The notes under the pieces: generated by a model
Told to the model about the DNA's origin: nothing
Database searches by the model: none
Seen by the model: only the letters and a program-made list of their open reading frames with translations
Source of the DNA: CADCTP01 sp963849885
Lineage (GTDB): Bacteria; Actinomycetota; Actinomycetes; Mycobacteriales; CADCTP01
Assembly (NCBI GenBank): GCA_963849885.1
Contig: CAWKIV010000020.1
Location: 124,001 to 188,000, forward strand
Direction of reading: 5' to 3'
DNA length: 64,000 bases
Translations under genes and position numbers: made by a program
Shown: piece by piece, positions 16,453 through 25,762 of the stretch
Position numbering within the stretch: position 1 is the stretch's first letter
Layout of the letters: each line of letters starts with the position of its first letter

Positions 16453-16909
16453 TCAGCCGGGCAGCTTCACCACCGTGACGAAGAAGTCGTCGATCTGCTG
16501 GACCACCCGGATGAACCGCTCGAAGTCCACCGGCTTGGTCACGTACGCGTTGGCGTGCAGGTCGTAGCTGCGCAGCACGTCCTCCTCGGCCTCGGAGGTG
16601 GTGAGCACGACGACCGGGATCGCCCGCAGCGACTCGTCCGCCTTGATCTCGGCGAGCACCTCCCGCCCGTCCTTCCGGGGCAGGTTGAGGTCGAGCAGGA
16701 TCAGGCCGGGCCGGGGTGCGTCCGCGTAGTCGCCCTCGCGGCGGAGGAAGGAGACCGCCTCGACGCCGTCGGTCACCACGTGCAGCGTGTTGCGGAGCTT
16801 GTGCTCCTCGAACGCCTCGCGGGTCATCAGCACGTCGCCCGGGTCGTCCTCGACCAGCAGCACGTCGATGACGGCGGGCGGGGCGGCGGTCGGGTCGGTC
16901 ATGGTCGGG

Positions 16910-16917
<8 letters not shown>
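16453..16917 (-). CDS. Single-domain response regulator (Rcp1-like receiver)
   Basis: 154 residues, a stand-alone receiver domain with no output domain: acidic pair VEDDPGD, phosphoacceptor in LILLDLNLPRKDG, conserved Thr in VVVLTTSEAEED and Lys in NAYVTKPVDFERF. The length and the extended loop resemble the receivers paired with phytochrome-type kinases. Its ATG overlaps the 3' end of the upstream histidine kinase gene by 8 bases, so the two are translationally coupled and very likely cognate. Confidence 0.9.
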
Positions 16918-18557
<1,640 letters not shown>

Positions 18558-18565
<8 letters not shown>

Positions 18566-19790
18566 GGGCCGGTCCGGCCGACGGCTGGGCGCCGACCAGC
18601 AGCACCGCGACGTCGTCGACCAGGTCACCGCCGTTGAGCGCCTCGACCTCCTGGATGATCGCGTCCACCACCGCGTCCGGCCCGGTCCGCCAGCCCGGCC
18701 GGCGGCGGACCAGCCGGTCGACCAGGTCGGCCAGCCCTTCCCCGCCGAGCCGCTCCGGGCCGCGCCCGACCCGGCCGTCGATCAGCCCGTCGGTGTGCAG
18801 CAGCAGCGCCCACTCCGGCGGCAGCGCGACGTCGGTGGCCGGCCACTCGGTCCGCGGCACCACCCCGAGCGGCGGCACCACCTTGGCCTCGGACAGCAGC
18901 CGCACGCCGGTGTCGCCGACCAGCAGCGGCGCCGGGTGGCCGACCAGGTGGACGTGGACGTGCCGGCGGTCCGGGGCGATGGTGAGCGCGCAGACGGTGG
19001 CGAAGATGTGCTCCCGGTGCCGCTCGTGCACCAGCACCTGCTGCAGCGTGGTGAGGATCTCCCCGGGCGGCCGGGACGCCAGCACCAGCGCGCGCCAGGC
19101 GATCCGGAGCCGGACGCCGAGCGCGGCCTCGTCCGGGCCGTGCCCGCTGACGTCGCCGATCATCACGTGCAGGGCGCCGTCCGCGCCGCGCACCGCGTCG
19201 TAGAAGTCGCCGCCGAGCAGCAGCCGCCGGCCACCGGCCTGGTAGCGGGCGGCGAAGAGCACGCCGGCGCCGGCGATCAGCGGGCTGGGCAGCAGGCCGC
19301 GCTCCAGCCGGGCGTTCTCCTCGGCGTGCAGCTGCTGCTCCTGCAGCGCCCGCTCGGTCGCCTCGATCCGGCTGCGGCCGATCGCGTACCGGATCGCCCG
19401 GGTCAGCAGCTGCCCGTCGACCTGCCCCTTGACCAGGTAGTCCTGGGCGCCGGCGGCGACCGCCTCGGCGCCGCGGTGCTCGTCGGCCAGGCCGGTGAGC
19501 ACCAGCAGCGCGACGCCGTCGGCGCGGGCCGCCAGCCGGCGCAGCCCCTCCAGCCCGGTCGCGTCGGGCAGGCCGAGGTCGAGCAGCACGCAGTCGACCT
19601 TGCCGACCGCGGCCTCCGCCTCGGCCAGCGTCCGGGCGCGCAGCATCTCGACCGGGGTCACCGCCTCGTCGAGGAGCTCGCCGACCAGGAAAGCGTCGCC
19701 GTCGTCGTCCTCGACCAGCAGCACCCGGACGGTGTCGGCGGGCACTGAGGACCCAGCGGGCTCACCGACCGTGGGCAACAGGCTGCTCAC
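18558..19790 (-). CDS. Receiver domain fused to PP2C-type serine phosphatase (RsbU-like)
   Basis: 410 residues. Receiver domain at residues about 20-140 (LLVEDDDGDAF, CVLLDLGLPDATG, LLVLTGLADE, DYLVKGQVDG), a helical connector, then a SpoIIE/PP2C phosphatase from about 185 with metal-binding LGGDFYDAVRG, MIGDVSGHGPDEAALG, LLLHTDGLIDGR and DDVAVLLVG. Such proteins dephosphorylate anti-anti-sigma factors and thereby release alternative sigma factors. It is the first gene of a tightly overlapping operon with the histidine kinase and the single receiver; the cluster could form a phosphorelay ending in partner switching. Confidence 0.9.
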
Positions 19791-19885
19791 CCGGTGCCCA
19801 CCGGGCGCGAAGGGTGGTTCAGTCGTCTTCCCCCTGTCCGTGCCCCGCGAGCCGACCCGTCTCCCTCGGATCGCACCTGCGAGCC

Positions 19886-19904
19886 GGGGGCGCGGCGCGC
19901 CCCC
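19886..19904. terminator. Hairpin in the gap before the PP2C operon, possible terminator
   Basis: GGGGGCGC / GCGCCCCC with a 3-base loop in the 165-base gap 19791-19955, about 50 bases past the stop of the minus-strand dehydrogenase. Weak T content on either side. Confidence 0.35.
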
Positions 19905-19955
19905 GTCGTCCGGCGACTTTACTCACTCCGTCCGCCCGGCAACCACCGCCGGCGG

Positions 19956-21027
19956 TCAGCGGGACGGCAACTCCCCGAGCGCGGCGACGAGCGCGTCGGT
20001 GGCCTGCTCCGTCGACGCGCTCCCGCCGAGGTCGCGGGTGCGGCTGCCGGCGTCGGCGAGCGTGGCGGTGACCGCGGCGAGCACGTCCGCGGCGGCCTCC
20101 GGGTGGCCGAGGTGGTCGAGCATCAGCGCCGCCGACCAGACCGCGCCGACCGGGTCGGCGACCCCCTGGCCGGCGATGTCCGGCGCCGAGCCGTGCACCG
20201 GCTCGAACATCGACGGGTACGTCCGGGTCGGGTCGAGGTTCGCCGACGGCGCGATGCCGATCGAGCCGGCCACCGCGGCGGCCAGGTCGGACAGGATGTC
20301 CCCGAAGAGGTTGGACCCGACGATGACGTCGAAGCGGCCCGGGTCGAGCACCAGCTTGGCCGCGAGCGCGTCGATGTGCTCCTGGTCCCACTCCACGCCG
20401 GGGTGCCGCTCGGCCCGCTCCCGGACGATCTCGTCCCAGAAGGGCATCGTGTGCACGATCCCGTTGGACTTGGTGGCCGAGGTCAGCCGGCCCCGCCGGG
20501 TCGCCGCGAGCTCGAAGGCGTGGTCCACGATCCGGGTCACCCCGACCCGGGTGAAGACCGCCTCCTGCACGGCCATCTCCTCCGGGAAGCCCCGGTTGAG
20601 CCGGCCGCCGATCTCGCTGTACTCGCCCTCCACGTTCTCCCGGACCACCACCAGGTCGACGCTGCCCGGCTCGGCCCCGCGCAGCGGCGAGCCCACGCCC
20701 TCGAAGACCCGGACCGGGCGCAGGTTCACGTACTGCCGGAAGGACCGCCGGATCGGGATGAGCAGCCCCCACAGCGACTCGTGGTCCGGCACCCCGGGCC
20801 AGCCGACGGCGCCCAGCAGGATCGCGTCGTACGGGCGCAGCCGCTCGATCCCGTCGGCCGGCATCATCGCGCCCTCGTCCAGCCACCGCCGGCAGGACCA
20901 GTCGAAGTCGTCGTACGCGAGGTCCAGGCCGTGCCGGGACGGCCACCGCGTCGAGCACCCGGCGGGCCGCCGCGGTGACCTCGACCCCGATGCCGTCGCC
21001 CGGGACGACCGCGATCCGCTGCGTCAC
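19956..21027 (-). pseudogene. Tartrate / D-malate (isopropylmalate-type) dehydrogenase, frameshifted
   Basis: Beta-decarboxylating dehydrogenase family, NAD- and metal-dependent oxidation of D-malate, tartrate or isopropylmalate. The GTG at 21027 starts TQRIAVVPGDGIGVEVTAAA, RRVLDAVA, then the frame is lost near 20939; the other frame continues HGLDLAYDDFDWSCRRWLDE, MMPADGIERLRPYDAILLGA, VGWPGVPDHESLWGLLIPIR, QYVNLRPVRVFEGV, VVRENVEGEYSEIGGR, GSNLFGDILSDLAAAVAGSI, FEPVHGSAPDIAGQG. Removing one base from GCCGTCCCGG restores GCC GCC CGG CAC. The LLGAVGWPGVPDHxSLWGLL motif is that of tartrate/D-malate dehydrogenases. Its start overlaps the transporter stop by 4 bases. Confidence 0.8.
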
Positions 21028-22658
21028 GAGCCGATTCCCACGACCGCCACCATGAGCGGCAGGAAGATGATGATGAGGATCGCGCCGATCACGTCGAAGG
21101 AGATCCCGGACCGGATCATCTTCGTGATCGGCACGACGCCGGAGCCGTAGACGATCGCGTTCTGCGGGGTGGACACCGGCAGCATGAAGCCGAACGACGC
21201 CGCGAAGGTCGCCGCGAGCGCGGGCACCAGCGGGTCGACGCCGGCGGCCTGGGCGATCGGGATGATGATCGGCACCACCACGGCGGCCGAGGCGGTGTTG
21301 GACGTGGTCTCGGAGACCACGATCGCCAGCAGCACTGCGAAGATCGTGATCGGGACGATGCTGGCCAGGCCGAGCGCGTCGGCGCTGGCGGTGCCGATCG
21401 TCTTCGCCAGCCCGGTCGCCGACAGCAGCGCGCCGAAGATGATGCCGGTGCCGAAGAGCAGGATCGTGCCCCAGTCGATGCGGGCCGCCTCCTTCCAGGT
21501 GAGCGTGAACTCCCGATCCGGCCACGAGGTCGGCAGCAGGAAGAGCAGCGAGGCGCCGAGCACCGCCACGATGCCCTCGTCCAGCCGGTCGGAGACCGTC
21601 TCGTACACCGAGGAGTCGGTGCCGGCGACCAGCGCCACGATGCCGGGCAGGATCCACAGCGTCACGGTGATCGTGAAAGCGATCAGCGTGTTGCGCTCGG
21701 CCACGCTCAACCTGCCGAGCTTGGCCCGCTCGGAGGCGACGTACTGCTCGACGCCCTCGAGGTTCTTGATCTCGGGCTTGTTGAGCAGCAGCAGGATGAC
21801 CACCAGCGCGACGAACATCAGGGCGCAGATCGGGATCGCCACCAGCATCCACTGGGTGAACGAGATCCGCTCGCCGGTCGCCTCCTCGATCAGCCCCCGG
21901 CCGATCAGGTTGGGCGGGCTGCCGACCGGCGTGAGCAGGCCGCCGACGCTGGCCCCGTACGCGAGCATGAGCATCAGCGCGACGCCGACCCGCAGCCGGG
22001 TCGGGTCGAAGCCCTCCCGGACGACCCCGCGCTCCTGCATGAGGTTGGCGATGACGGCGAGGATGCCGAGCGCGGTCGGCAGCAGCATCGCGACCGTCGC
22101 GGTGTTGGACACGAACGCCGACAGCGCACAGGTGATCGCACCGAAGGCGATGATCACCCTGGTGGTCGTCTTCCCGACGCCGGGCAGCGACAGGATCCGG
22201 AACGCGAAGCGCCGGGCCAGCCCGTGCGTGAGCATCGCCTGGGCCAGGATGAACGCCCCGATGAACGTGAAGACCGTGGACGAGCCGAACGGTTCGAGCA
22301 CGTCGTCCGCCGGGGCGACGCCCAGCAGCACGACCGCCGCGACGCCGAGCAGGCCGCCGACCGGGATCGGCACCGCCTCGCTGATCCACAGCACGATGAC
22401 GCCGAGCAGGACGCCGGCCAGCGTCTGCTGCTGCGGCTCCATGTCCAGCGGCAGCGCGAGGAAGACCAGCGCCACGATCGGGGCGAGGAAGAGCCCGACC
22501 GTGCGGCGGCCCTTCTCGAAGCGCTCCTCGGCCGGGGACAGCTGCTGCTCGCCGAGGCTGCGGTAGGTCGCGCCGCCGAGCAGCCTCTCCTCGATCGCGG
22601 TCCGCCGCCGGCCCGACTCCTCGCTGGGCCGGGGCGTGGACTCGGGCGTCTCGGTCAT
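21024..22658 (-). CDS. DASS-family (SLC13) sodium/dicarboxylate symporter
   Basis: 544 residues, about 11-12 transmembrane helices. Both SNT substrate/cation motifs of the DASS family are present: AFVSNTATVAMLLP in the N-terminal half and SETTSNTASAAVVVPIIIP in the C-terminal half, along with ASVGGLLTPVGSPPNLIG and STPQNAIVYGSGVV. A hydrophilic N-terminal extension of about 50 residues precedes the first helix. It imports C4-dicarboxylates such as malate, tartrate or succinate with sodium. It is coupled by a GTGA overlap to the dehydrogenase, suggesting uptake and oxidation of the same hydroxy-dicarboxylate. Confidence 0.9.
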   Translation of the reverse strand: MTETPESTPRPSEESGRRRTAIEERLLGGATYRSLGEQQLSPAEERFEKGRRTVGLFLAPIVALVFLALPLDMEPQQQTLAGVLLGVIVLWISEAVPIPVGGLLGVAAVVLLGVAPADDVLEPFGSSTVFTFIGAFILAQAMLTHGLARRFAFRILSLPGVGKTTTRVIIAFGAITCALSAFVSNTATVAMLLPTALGILAVIANLMQERGVVREGFDPTRLRVGVALMLMLAYGASVGGLLTPVGSPPNLIGRGLIEEATGERISFTQWMLVAIPICALMFVALVVILLLLNKPEIKNLEGVEQYVASERAKLGRLSVAERNTLIAFTITVTLWILPGIVALVAGTDSSVYETVSDRLDEGIVAVLGASLLFLLPTSWPDREFTLTWKEAARIDWGTILLFGTGIIFGALLSATGLAKTIGTASADALGLASIVPITIFAVLLAIVVSETTSNTASAAVVVPIIIPIAQAAGVDPLVPALAATFAASFGFMLPVSTPQNAIVYGSGVVPITKMIRSGISFDVIGAILIIIFLPLMVAVVGIGS

Positions 22659-22690
22659 GAAAGACCCTTACCCGCCGGCTGTGGTGTTCC

Positions 22691-23416
22691 TCACATCACG
22701 ATCCGGAAGTGGGTGGTCAGCCGGCCGCCGTCGAGCTCGTGCAGGGCCACGCCGGGCGGCAGGTCGTAGTCGAGGTCGTCGCGGCCCTCTGGCGGCAGCC
22801 GCAGCGTGGACACCACCCCGGGCGCGACGACCAGCGGCCGCCCGGCGAAGGTGCTCGTCGCCGCCGTGTGCGCGTGCCCGACCAGCACCGCCAGCACCTC
22901 CGGGTGGTTGTCCAGGAAGACGGACAGGCGGTCCGCATTCTCCAGCCGGATCGCGTCCAGCAGCGGGCTGTGCAGCACCACCGGCGGGTGGTGGAAGCAG
23001 ACCACCGCGGGGTGGTCGGCCGCGGTCAGCGTGCTGTCCAGCCAGTCCAGCGTCTCGTCCTCGAGCAGGCCGTCGTTGCGGCCCGGCCGGGACGAGTCGC
23101 ACATCGCCACCAGCAGCCCGTCCAGCTCCAGCACCGCGTTCACCGGGCCGCCGGTCGGCGCGCGGCCGAGCAGCACCTGCTCGTACGCCTCCCGCACGTC
23201 GTGGTTGCCCGGGCAGCTGACCAGCGGGTGCGGCGACTTGAGCAGCTCGACGGCCTGCTCGTACTCCGCCGGCTGGCCGTGGTCGGCGATGTCCCCGGTG
23301 ACCAGCACGGCGGCCACGTCCTGCAGGCCGTTGACGTACGCCATCGTGCGGGCGGCGCGCTCCCGCCGCTCCGGGCCGCCGTCGAGATGCAGATCGCTGA
23401 CCTGGACCAGCAGCAT
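22691..23416 (-). CDS. Calcineurin-like metallophosphoesterase (CpdA/Icc type)
   Basis: 241 residues with the full two-metal phosphoesterase signature: VSDLHLDGG (D-x-H), VTGDIADHG (GD), CPGNHDVREAYE (GNHD), VCFHHPPVV and VGHAHTAA (G-H-x-H). This layout is the class III cyclic-nucleotide phosphodiesterase CpdA/Icc group, which hydrolyses cAMP or related phosphodiesters. No signal peptide. Divergent from the GntR regulator; a TAGGGT -10 candidate lies in its own upstream region. The natural substrate cannot be told from sequence. Confidence 0.88.
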   Translation of the reverse strand: MLLVQVSDLHLDGGPERRERAARTMAYVNGLQDVAAVLVTGDIADHGQPAEYEQAVELLKSPHPLVSCPGNHDVREAYEQVLLGRAPTGGPVNAVLELDGLLVAMCDSSRPGRNDGLLEDETLDWLDSTLTAADHPAVVCFHHPPVVLHSPLLDAIRLENADRLSVFLDNHPEVLAVLVGHAHTAATSTFAGRPLVVAPGVVSTLRLPPEGRDDLDYDLPPGVALHELDGGRLTTHFRIVM

Positions 23417-23453
23417 GGCGTTCCTCTCGTCGGGCCGACCCTAGCGGTCCGTA

Positions 23454-23483
23454 ATTGTGCTACTTCGATGAGAACAATAGGAT
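23454..23483 (+). promoter_or_regulatory. Promoter and candidate operator of the GntR gene
   Basis: The -10 TAGGAT (23478-23483) ends 6 bases before the GTG at 23490, so the transcript is likely leaderless. The inverted repeat ATTGT (23454-23458) / ACAAT (23474-23478) spans the region just upstream and touches the -10, suiting autorepression by the GntR protein. Confidence 0.5.
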
Positions 23484-23489
23484 CAGTAC

Positions 23490-23840
23490 GTGCTGGTGCG
23501 GGTCGACCCGGCCTCCCCGGAGCCGATCTACGCGCAGATCGCCGCGGCGGTGCGCCGGGAGGTCTCCGGCGGCCGGCTGCGGCCCGGGGAGCGGTTGCCC
23601 GGCGCGCGCCAGCTGGCCGCCGCGCTCGGGGTCAACGTGCACACGGTGCTGCGGGGCTACCAGGAGCTCCGCGACGAGGGCGTGGTCGAGCTGCGGCGCG
23701 GCCGCGGGGCGGTGGTCACCGACCGCGCCCCGCGGATCGCCGGGCCGGCGGCGGCGCTGCGGGCGTTCGTCGCCGAGGCCCGCCGGGCCGGCCTGTCCGC
23801 GGCGGAGGCGGCGGCGATGGTGCGGGAGGAGATGTCATGA
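23490..23840 (+). CDS. GntR-family transcriptional regulator, YtrA-like
   Basis: 116 residues: N-terminal winged helix (PIYAQIAAAVRREVSGGRLR, PGERLPGARQLAAALGVNVH, TVLRGYQELRDEGVVELRRG) and only a short C-terminal helical tail of about 45 residues, the hallmark of the YtrA subfamily. These usually repress a neighbouring ABC-transporter operon, but here the coupled partner is a 51-residue unknown protein whose ATG overlaps the stop by 4 bases. Divergent from the phosphoesterase, with a shared upstream region of 73 bases. Confidence 0.88.
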   Translation: MLVRVDPASPEPIYAQIAAAVRREVSGGRLRPGERLPGARQLAAALGVNVHTVLRGYQELRDEGVVELRRGRGAVVTDRAPRIAGPAAALRAFVAEARRAGLSAAEAAAMVREEMS

Positions 23841-23992
23841 CGGGTCGGATCCGGACCACCCTGCTCGTCGCCGGCGGGGTGGACGAGCGCGGGCTGACCG
23901 TGCACTCGCCGCTCGGCTGGCCGACCCACACGGTGCCGCTGGCCGAGGCGGCCGCCGTGCTGACCGCGCTCACCGCCCGGGCCCGGGGATGA
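23837..23992 (+). CDS. Small hypothetical protein coupled to the GntR gene
   Basis: 51 residues beginning MTGRIRTTLLVAGGVDERGL and ending in ALTARARG, read from the ATG that overlaps the GntR stop (ATGA). Compact beta-alpha pattern (TTLLVAGG, GLTVHSPL, AEAAAVLTALTA), no membrane helix. I do not recognise it. The overlap and the normal third-position GC suggest a real coupled gene, possibly a partner or co-regulator of the GntR protein. Confidence 0.5.
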   Translation: MTGRIRTTLLVAGGVDERGLTVHSPLGWPTHTVPLAEAAAVLTALTARARG

Positions 23993-23996
23993 GCCG

Positions 23997-24002
23997 TAAG
24001 CT
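23997..24002 (+). promoter_or_regulatory. -10 element TAAGCT, leaderless start at 24009
   Basis: TAAGCT followed by GGCTCG and the ATG of the DUF2252 gene. Confidence 0.5.
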
Positions 24003-24008
24003 GGCTCG

Positions 24009-25346
24009 ATGCGGGACGGCCGGGGCGAGACGCGGGAGGAGCGGTCCGAGCAGATCGTGACCGCGCTGCGGGACGCGTTCAGCGACCTGATGGACGCCGA
24101 CCCGGCGGCCTTCCGGGTGAAGTTCCGGAAGATGGCCCGGGACCCGTTCGCGTTCTACCGGGGCAGCGCCGCCCTCTTCTACGCCGACCTCGCGGGGCCG
24201 TACGCGGCCGCGGACGAGCGCTGGGTGTCCGGCGACGGCGCCCGGGTGTGGATCCAGGGCGACCTGCACGCCGAGAATTTCGGCACCTACCTGGACGCCG
24301 GCGGCCGGCTGGTCTTCGACGTCAACGACTTCGACGAGGCCTACCTGGGGCACTGGACCTGGGACCTGCGCCGGTTCGTGGCCAGCCTGGCCCTGCTGTG
24401 CTGGCAGAAGGCGCTGCCCGACGGGGCGATCGACGCGCTGGTGGAGACGTACGTCCGGGCGTACGTCGAGCACGTCCGCCACTACGTCGAGGTGGACGAC
24501 GACACCGAGTGGGCGCTGACCCTCCGCAACGCCGAGGGCGCCGTGCTGGAGGCGCTGCAGAAGGCGAAGCTGCGCACCCGCTTCGCGCTGCTGGAGTCGG
24601 TCACCGTGGTCGAGTCGTTCCGCCGCCGGTTCGCCGACCACGCCACCGTGCGGCGGCTGCCGGACGCCGAGCGGGACGAGGTCTGCGCCGCCTTCACCGC
24701 GTACCAGGACTCGATCCCGGACACCAAGCGCAGCAGCCTGGTCATCTTCGACGTGCTCGACATCGTCGGCAAGACCGGCTTCGGGATCGGCAGCGCCGGG
24801 CTGCCGGCGTACACGGTGCTCATCGAGGGCTTCAACCAGGCCCTGGACAACGACGTGGTGCTGACCATCAAGCAGGGCAACGTGGCCGCGCCCAGCCGGG
24901 TGGTGCGGGACCCGCGGGTGCACGACTTCTTCCGGCACGACGGGCACCGGACCGTGCTGTCGCAGCGGGCGCTGCAGGCCCACGCCGACCGCTTCCTCGG
25001 CTGGACCTCGATCCGCGGGCGCGGCTTCGTGGTGAGTGAGTACTCGCCGTACGAGCAGGACGTCGACTGGGCCGAGCTGACCGAGCCCGAGGACATCTCG
25101 GTGCTGGTCCGGCAGCTCGGCCAGGCCACCGCGAAGATCCACTGCGTCGCCGACGACGAGTCCGACCATGACCTGGTCACCGGCAGCGTGGAGCGGGTGA
25201 TCGCGGACGCGGTCGGCGACGACGTGGACGCGCTGGTGGCGGACCTGCGGGCGTTCGCCCACGAGTACGCGGACCGGACCCGGGACGACCACCGGCTGTT
25301 CGTGGACGCCTTCCGCGGCGGCGCCTTCCGCCTCGACCCGGCCTGA
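24009..25346 (+). CDS. DUF2252 family protein (kinase-fold, unknown substrate)
   Basis: 445 residues. DUF2252 signatures are clear: MARDPFAFYRGSAALFYADL, WIQGDLHAENFGTYLDAGGR, VFDVNDFDEAYLGHWTWDLR, and IKQGNVAAPSRVV further on. The GDLHxxNFG and DxNDFD motifs resemble the catalytic and metal-binding loops of aminoglycoside-phosphotransferase-like kinases, so small-molecule phosphorylation is plausible, but no activity is established that I can name. Start ATG 24009 with a leaderless promoter. It lies 16 bases after the small protein gene. Confidence 0.88.
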   Translation: MRDGRGETREERSEQIVTALRDAFSDLMDADPAAFRVKFRKMARDPFAFYRGSAALFYADLAGPYAAADERWVSGDGARVWIQGDLHAENFGTYLDAGGRLVFDVNDFDEAYLGHWTWDLRRFVASLALLCWQKALPDGAIDALVETYVRAYVEHVRHYVEVDDDTEWALTLRNAEGAVLEALQKAKLRTRFALLESVTVVESFRRRFADHATVRRLPDAERDEVCAAFTAYQDSIPDTKRSSLVIFDVLDIVGKTGFGIGSAGLPAYTVLIEGFNQALDNDVVLTIKQGNVAAPSRVVRDPRVHDFFRHDGHRTVLSQRALQAHADRFLGWTSIRGRGFVVSEYSPYEQDVDWAELTEPEDISVLVRQLGQATAKIHCVADDESDHDLVTGSVERVIADAVGDDVDALVADLRAFAHEYADRTRDDHRLFVDAFRGGAFRLDPA

Positions 25347-25374
25347 CGCCGCCTGGTGGCGACGATCGTCGAGC

Positions 25375-25680
25375 TCAGCTGACCGCGGGGCCGTCGCCCT
25401 CCAGGCGCTCGACCAGGTGGACGGTGACCGTCGCGCCGGCCTGCTTGCCGATCGCCTTGCGGACCGCCGCGGTCACCGGCAGCTTGTGCGTCCCGTCGCC
25501 GAGCGCCATGAACGCGCTGCGGAACGGGTGGCCGTCGATCGTGCCGCGGACCTTCACCAGCCCGCGGGTGCCGAAGAAGGCCGCCGACCAGTCGGTCCGC
25601 ACGTACGTCCAGCCGCCCGGCTCCGGGCTGCGCTCCAGCGTCCCGATGAACTCGTGGTCCAGGCTCGTCATGGCGGTCAT
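25375..25680 (-). CDS. DUF1905 family protein
   Basis: 101 residues, a single small beta-barrel-like domain: LDHEFIGTLERSPEPGGWTY, VRTDWSAAFFGTRGLVKVRG, TIDGHPFRSAFMALGDGTHK, LPVTAAVRKAIGKQAGATVT. This matches DUF1905, often found alone or with YdeI-like proteins; function unknown. ATG 25680 is preferred over the later ATG at 25671 because GGGAGGAG stands 8-9 bases upstream. It lies just downstream of dnaB on the same strand. Confidence 0.82.
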   Translation of the reverse strand: MTAMTSLDHEFIGTLERSPEPGGWTYVRTDWSAAFFGTRGLVKVRGTIDGHPFRSAFMALGDGTHKLPVTAAVRKAIGKQAGATVTVHLVERLEGDGPAVS

Positions 25681-25762
25681 CGTCCCGCTCCTCCCCCGGG
25701 CGGCACCTCCGCCCGGCACCCGGGACGTCGACACCACCACCCCGATCTCGACACGGCCGGGG

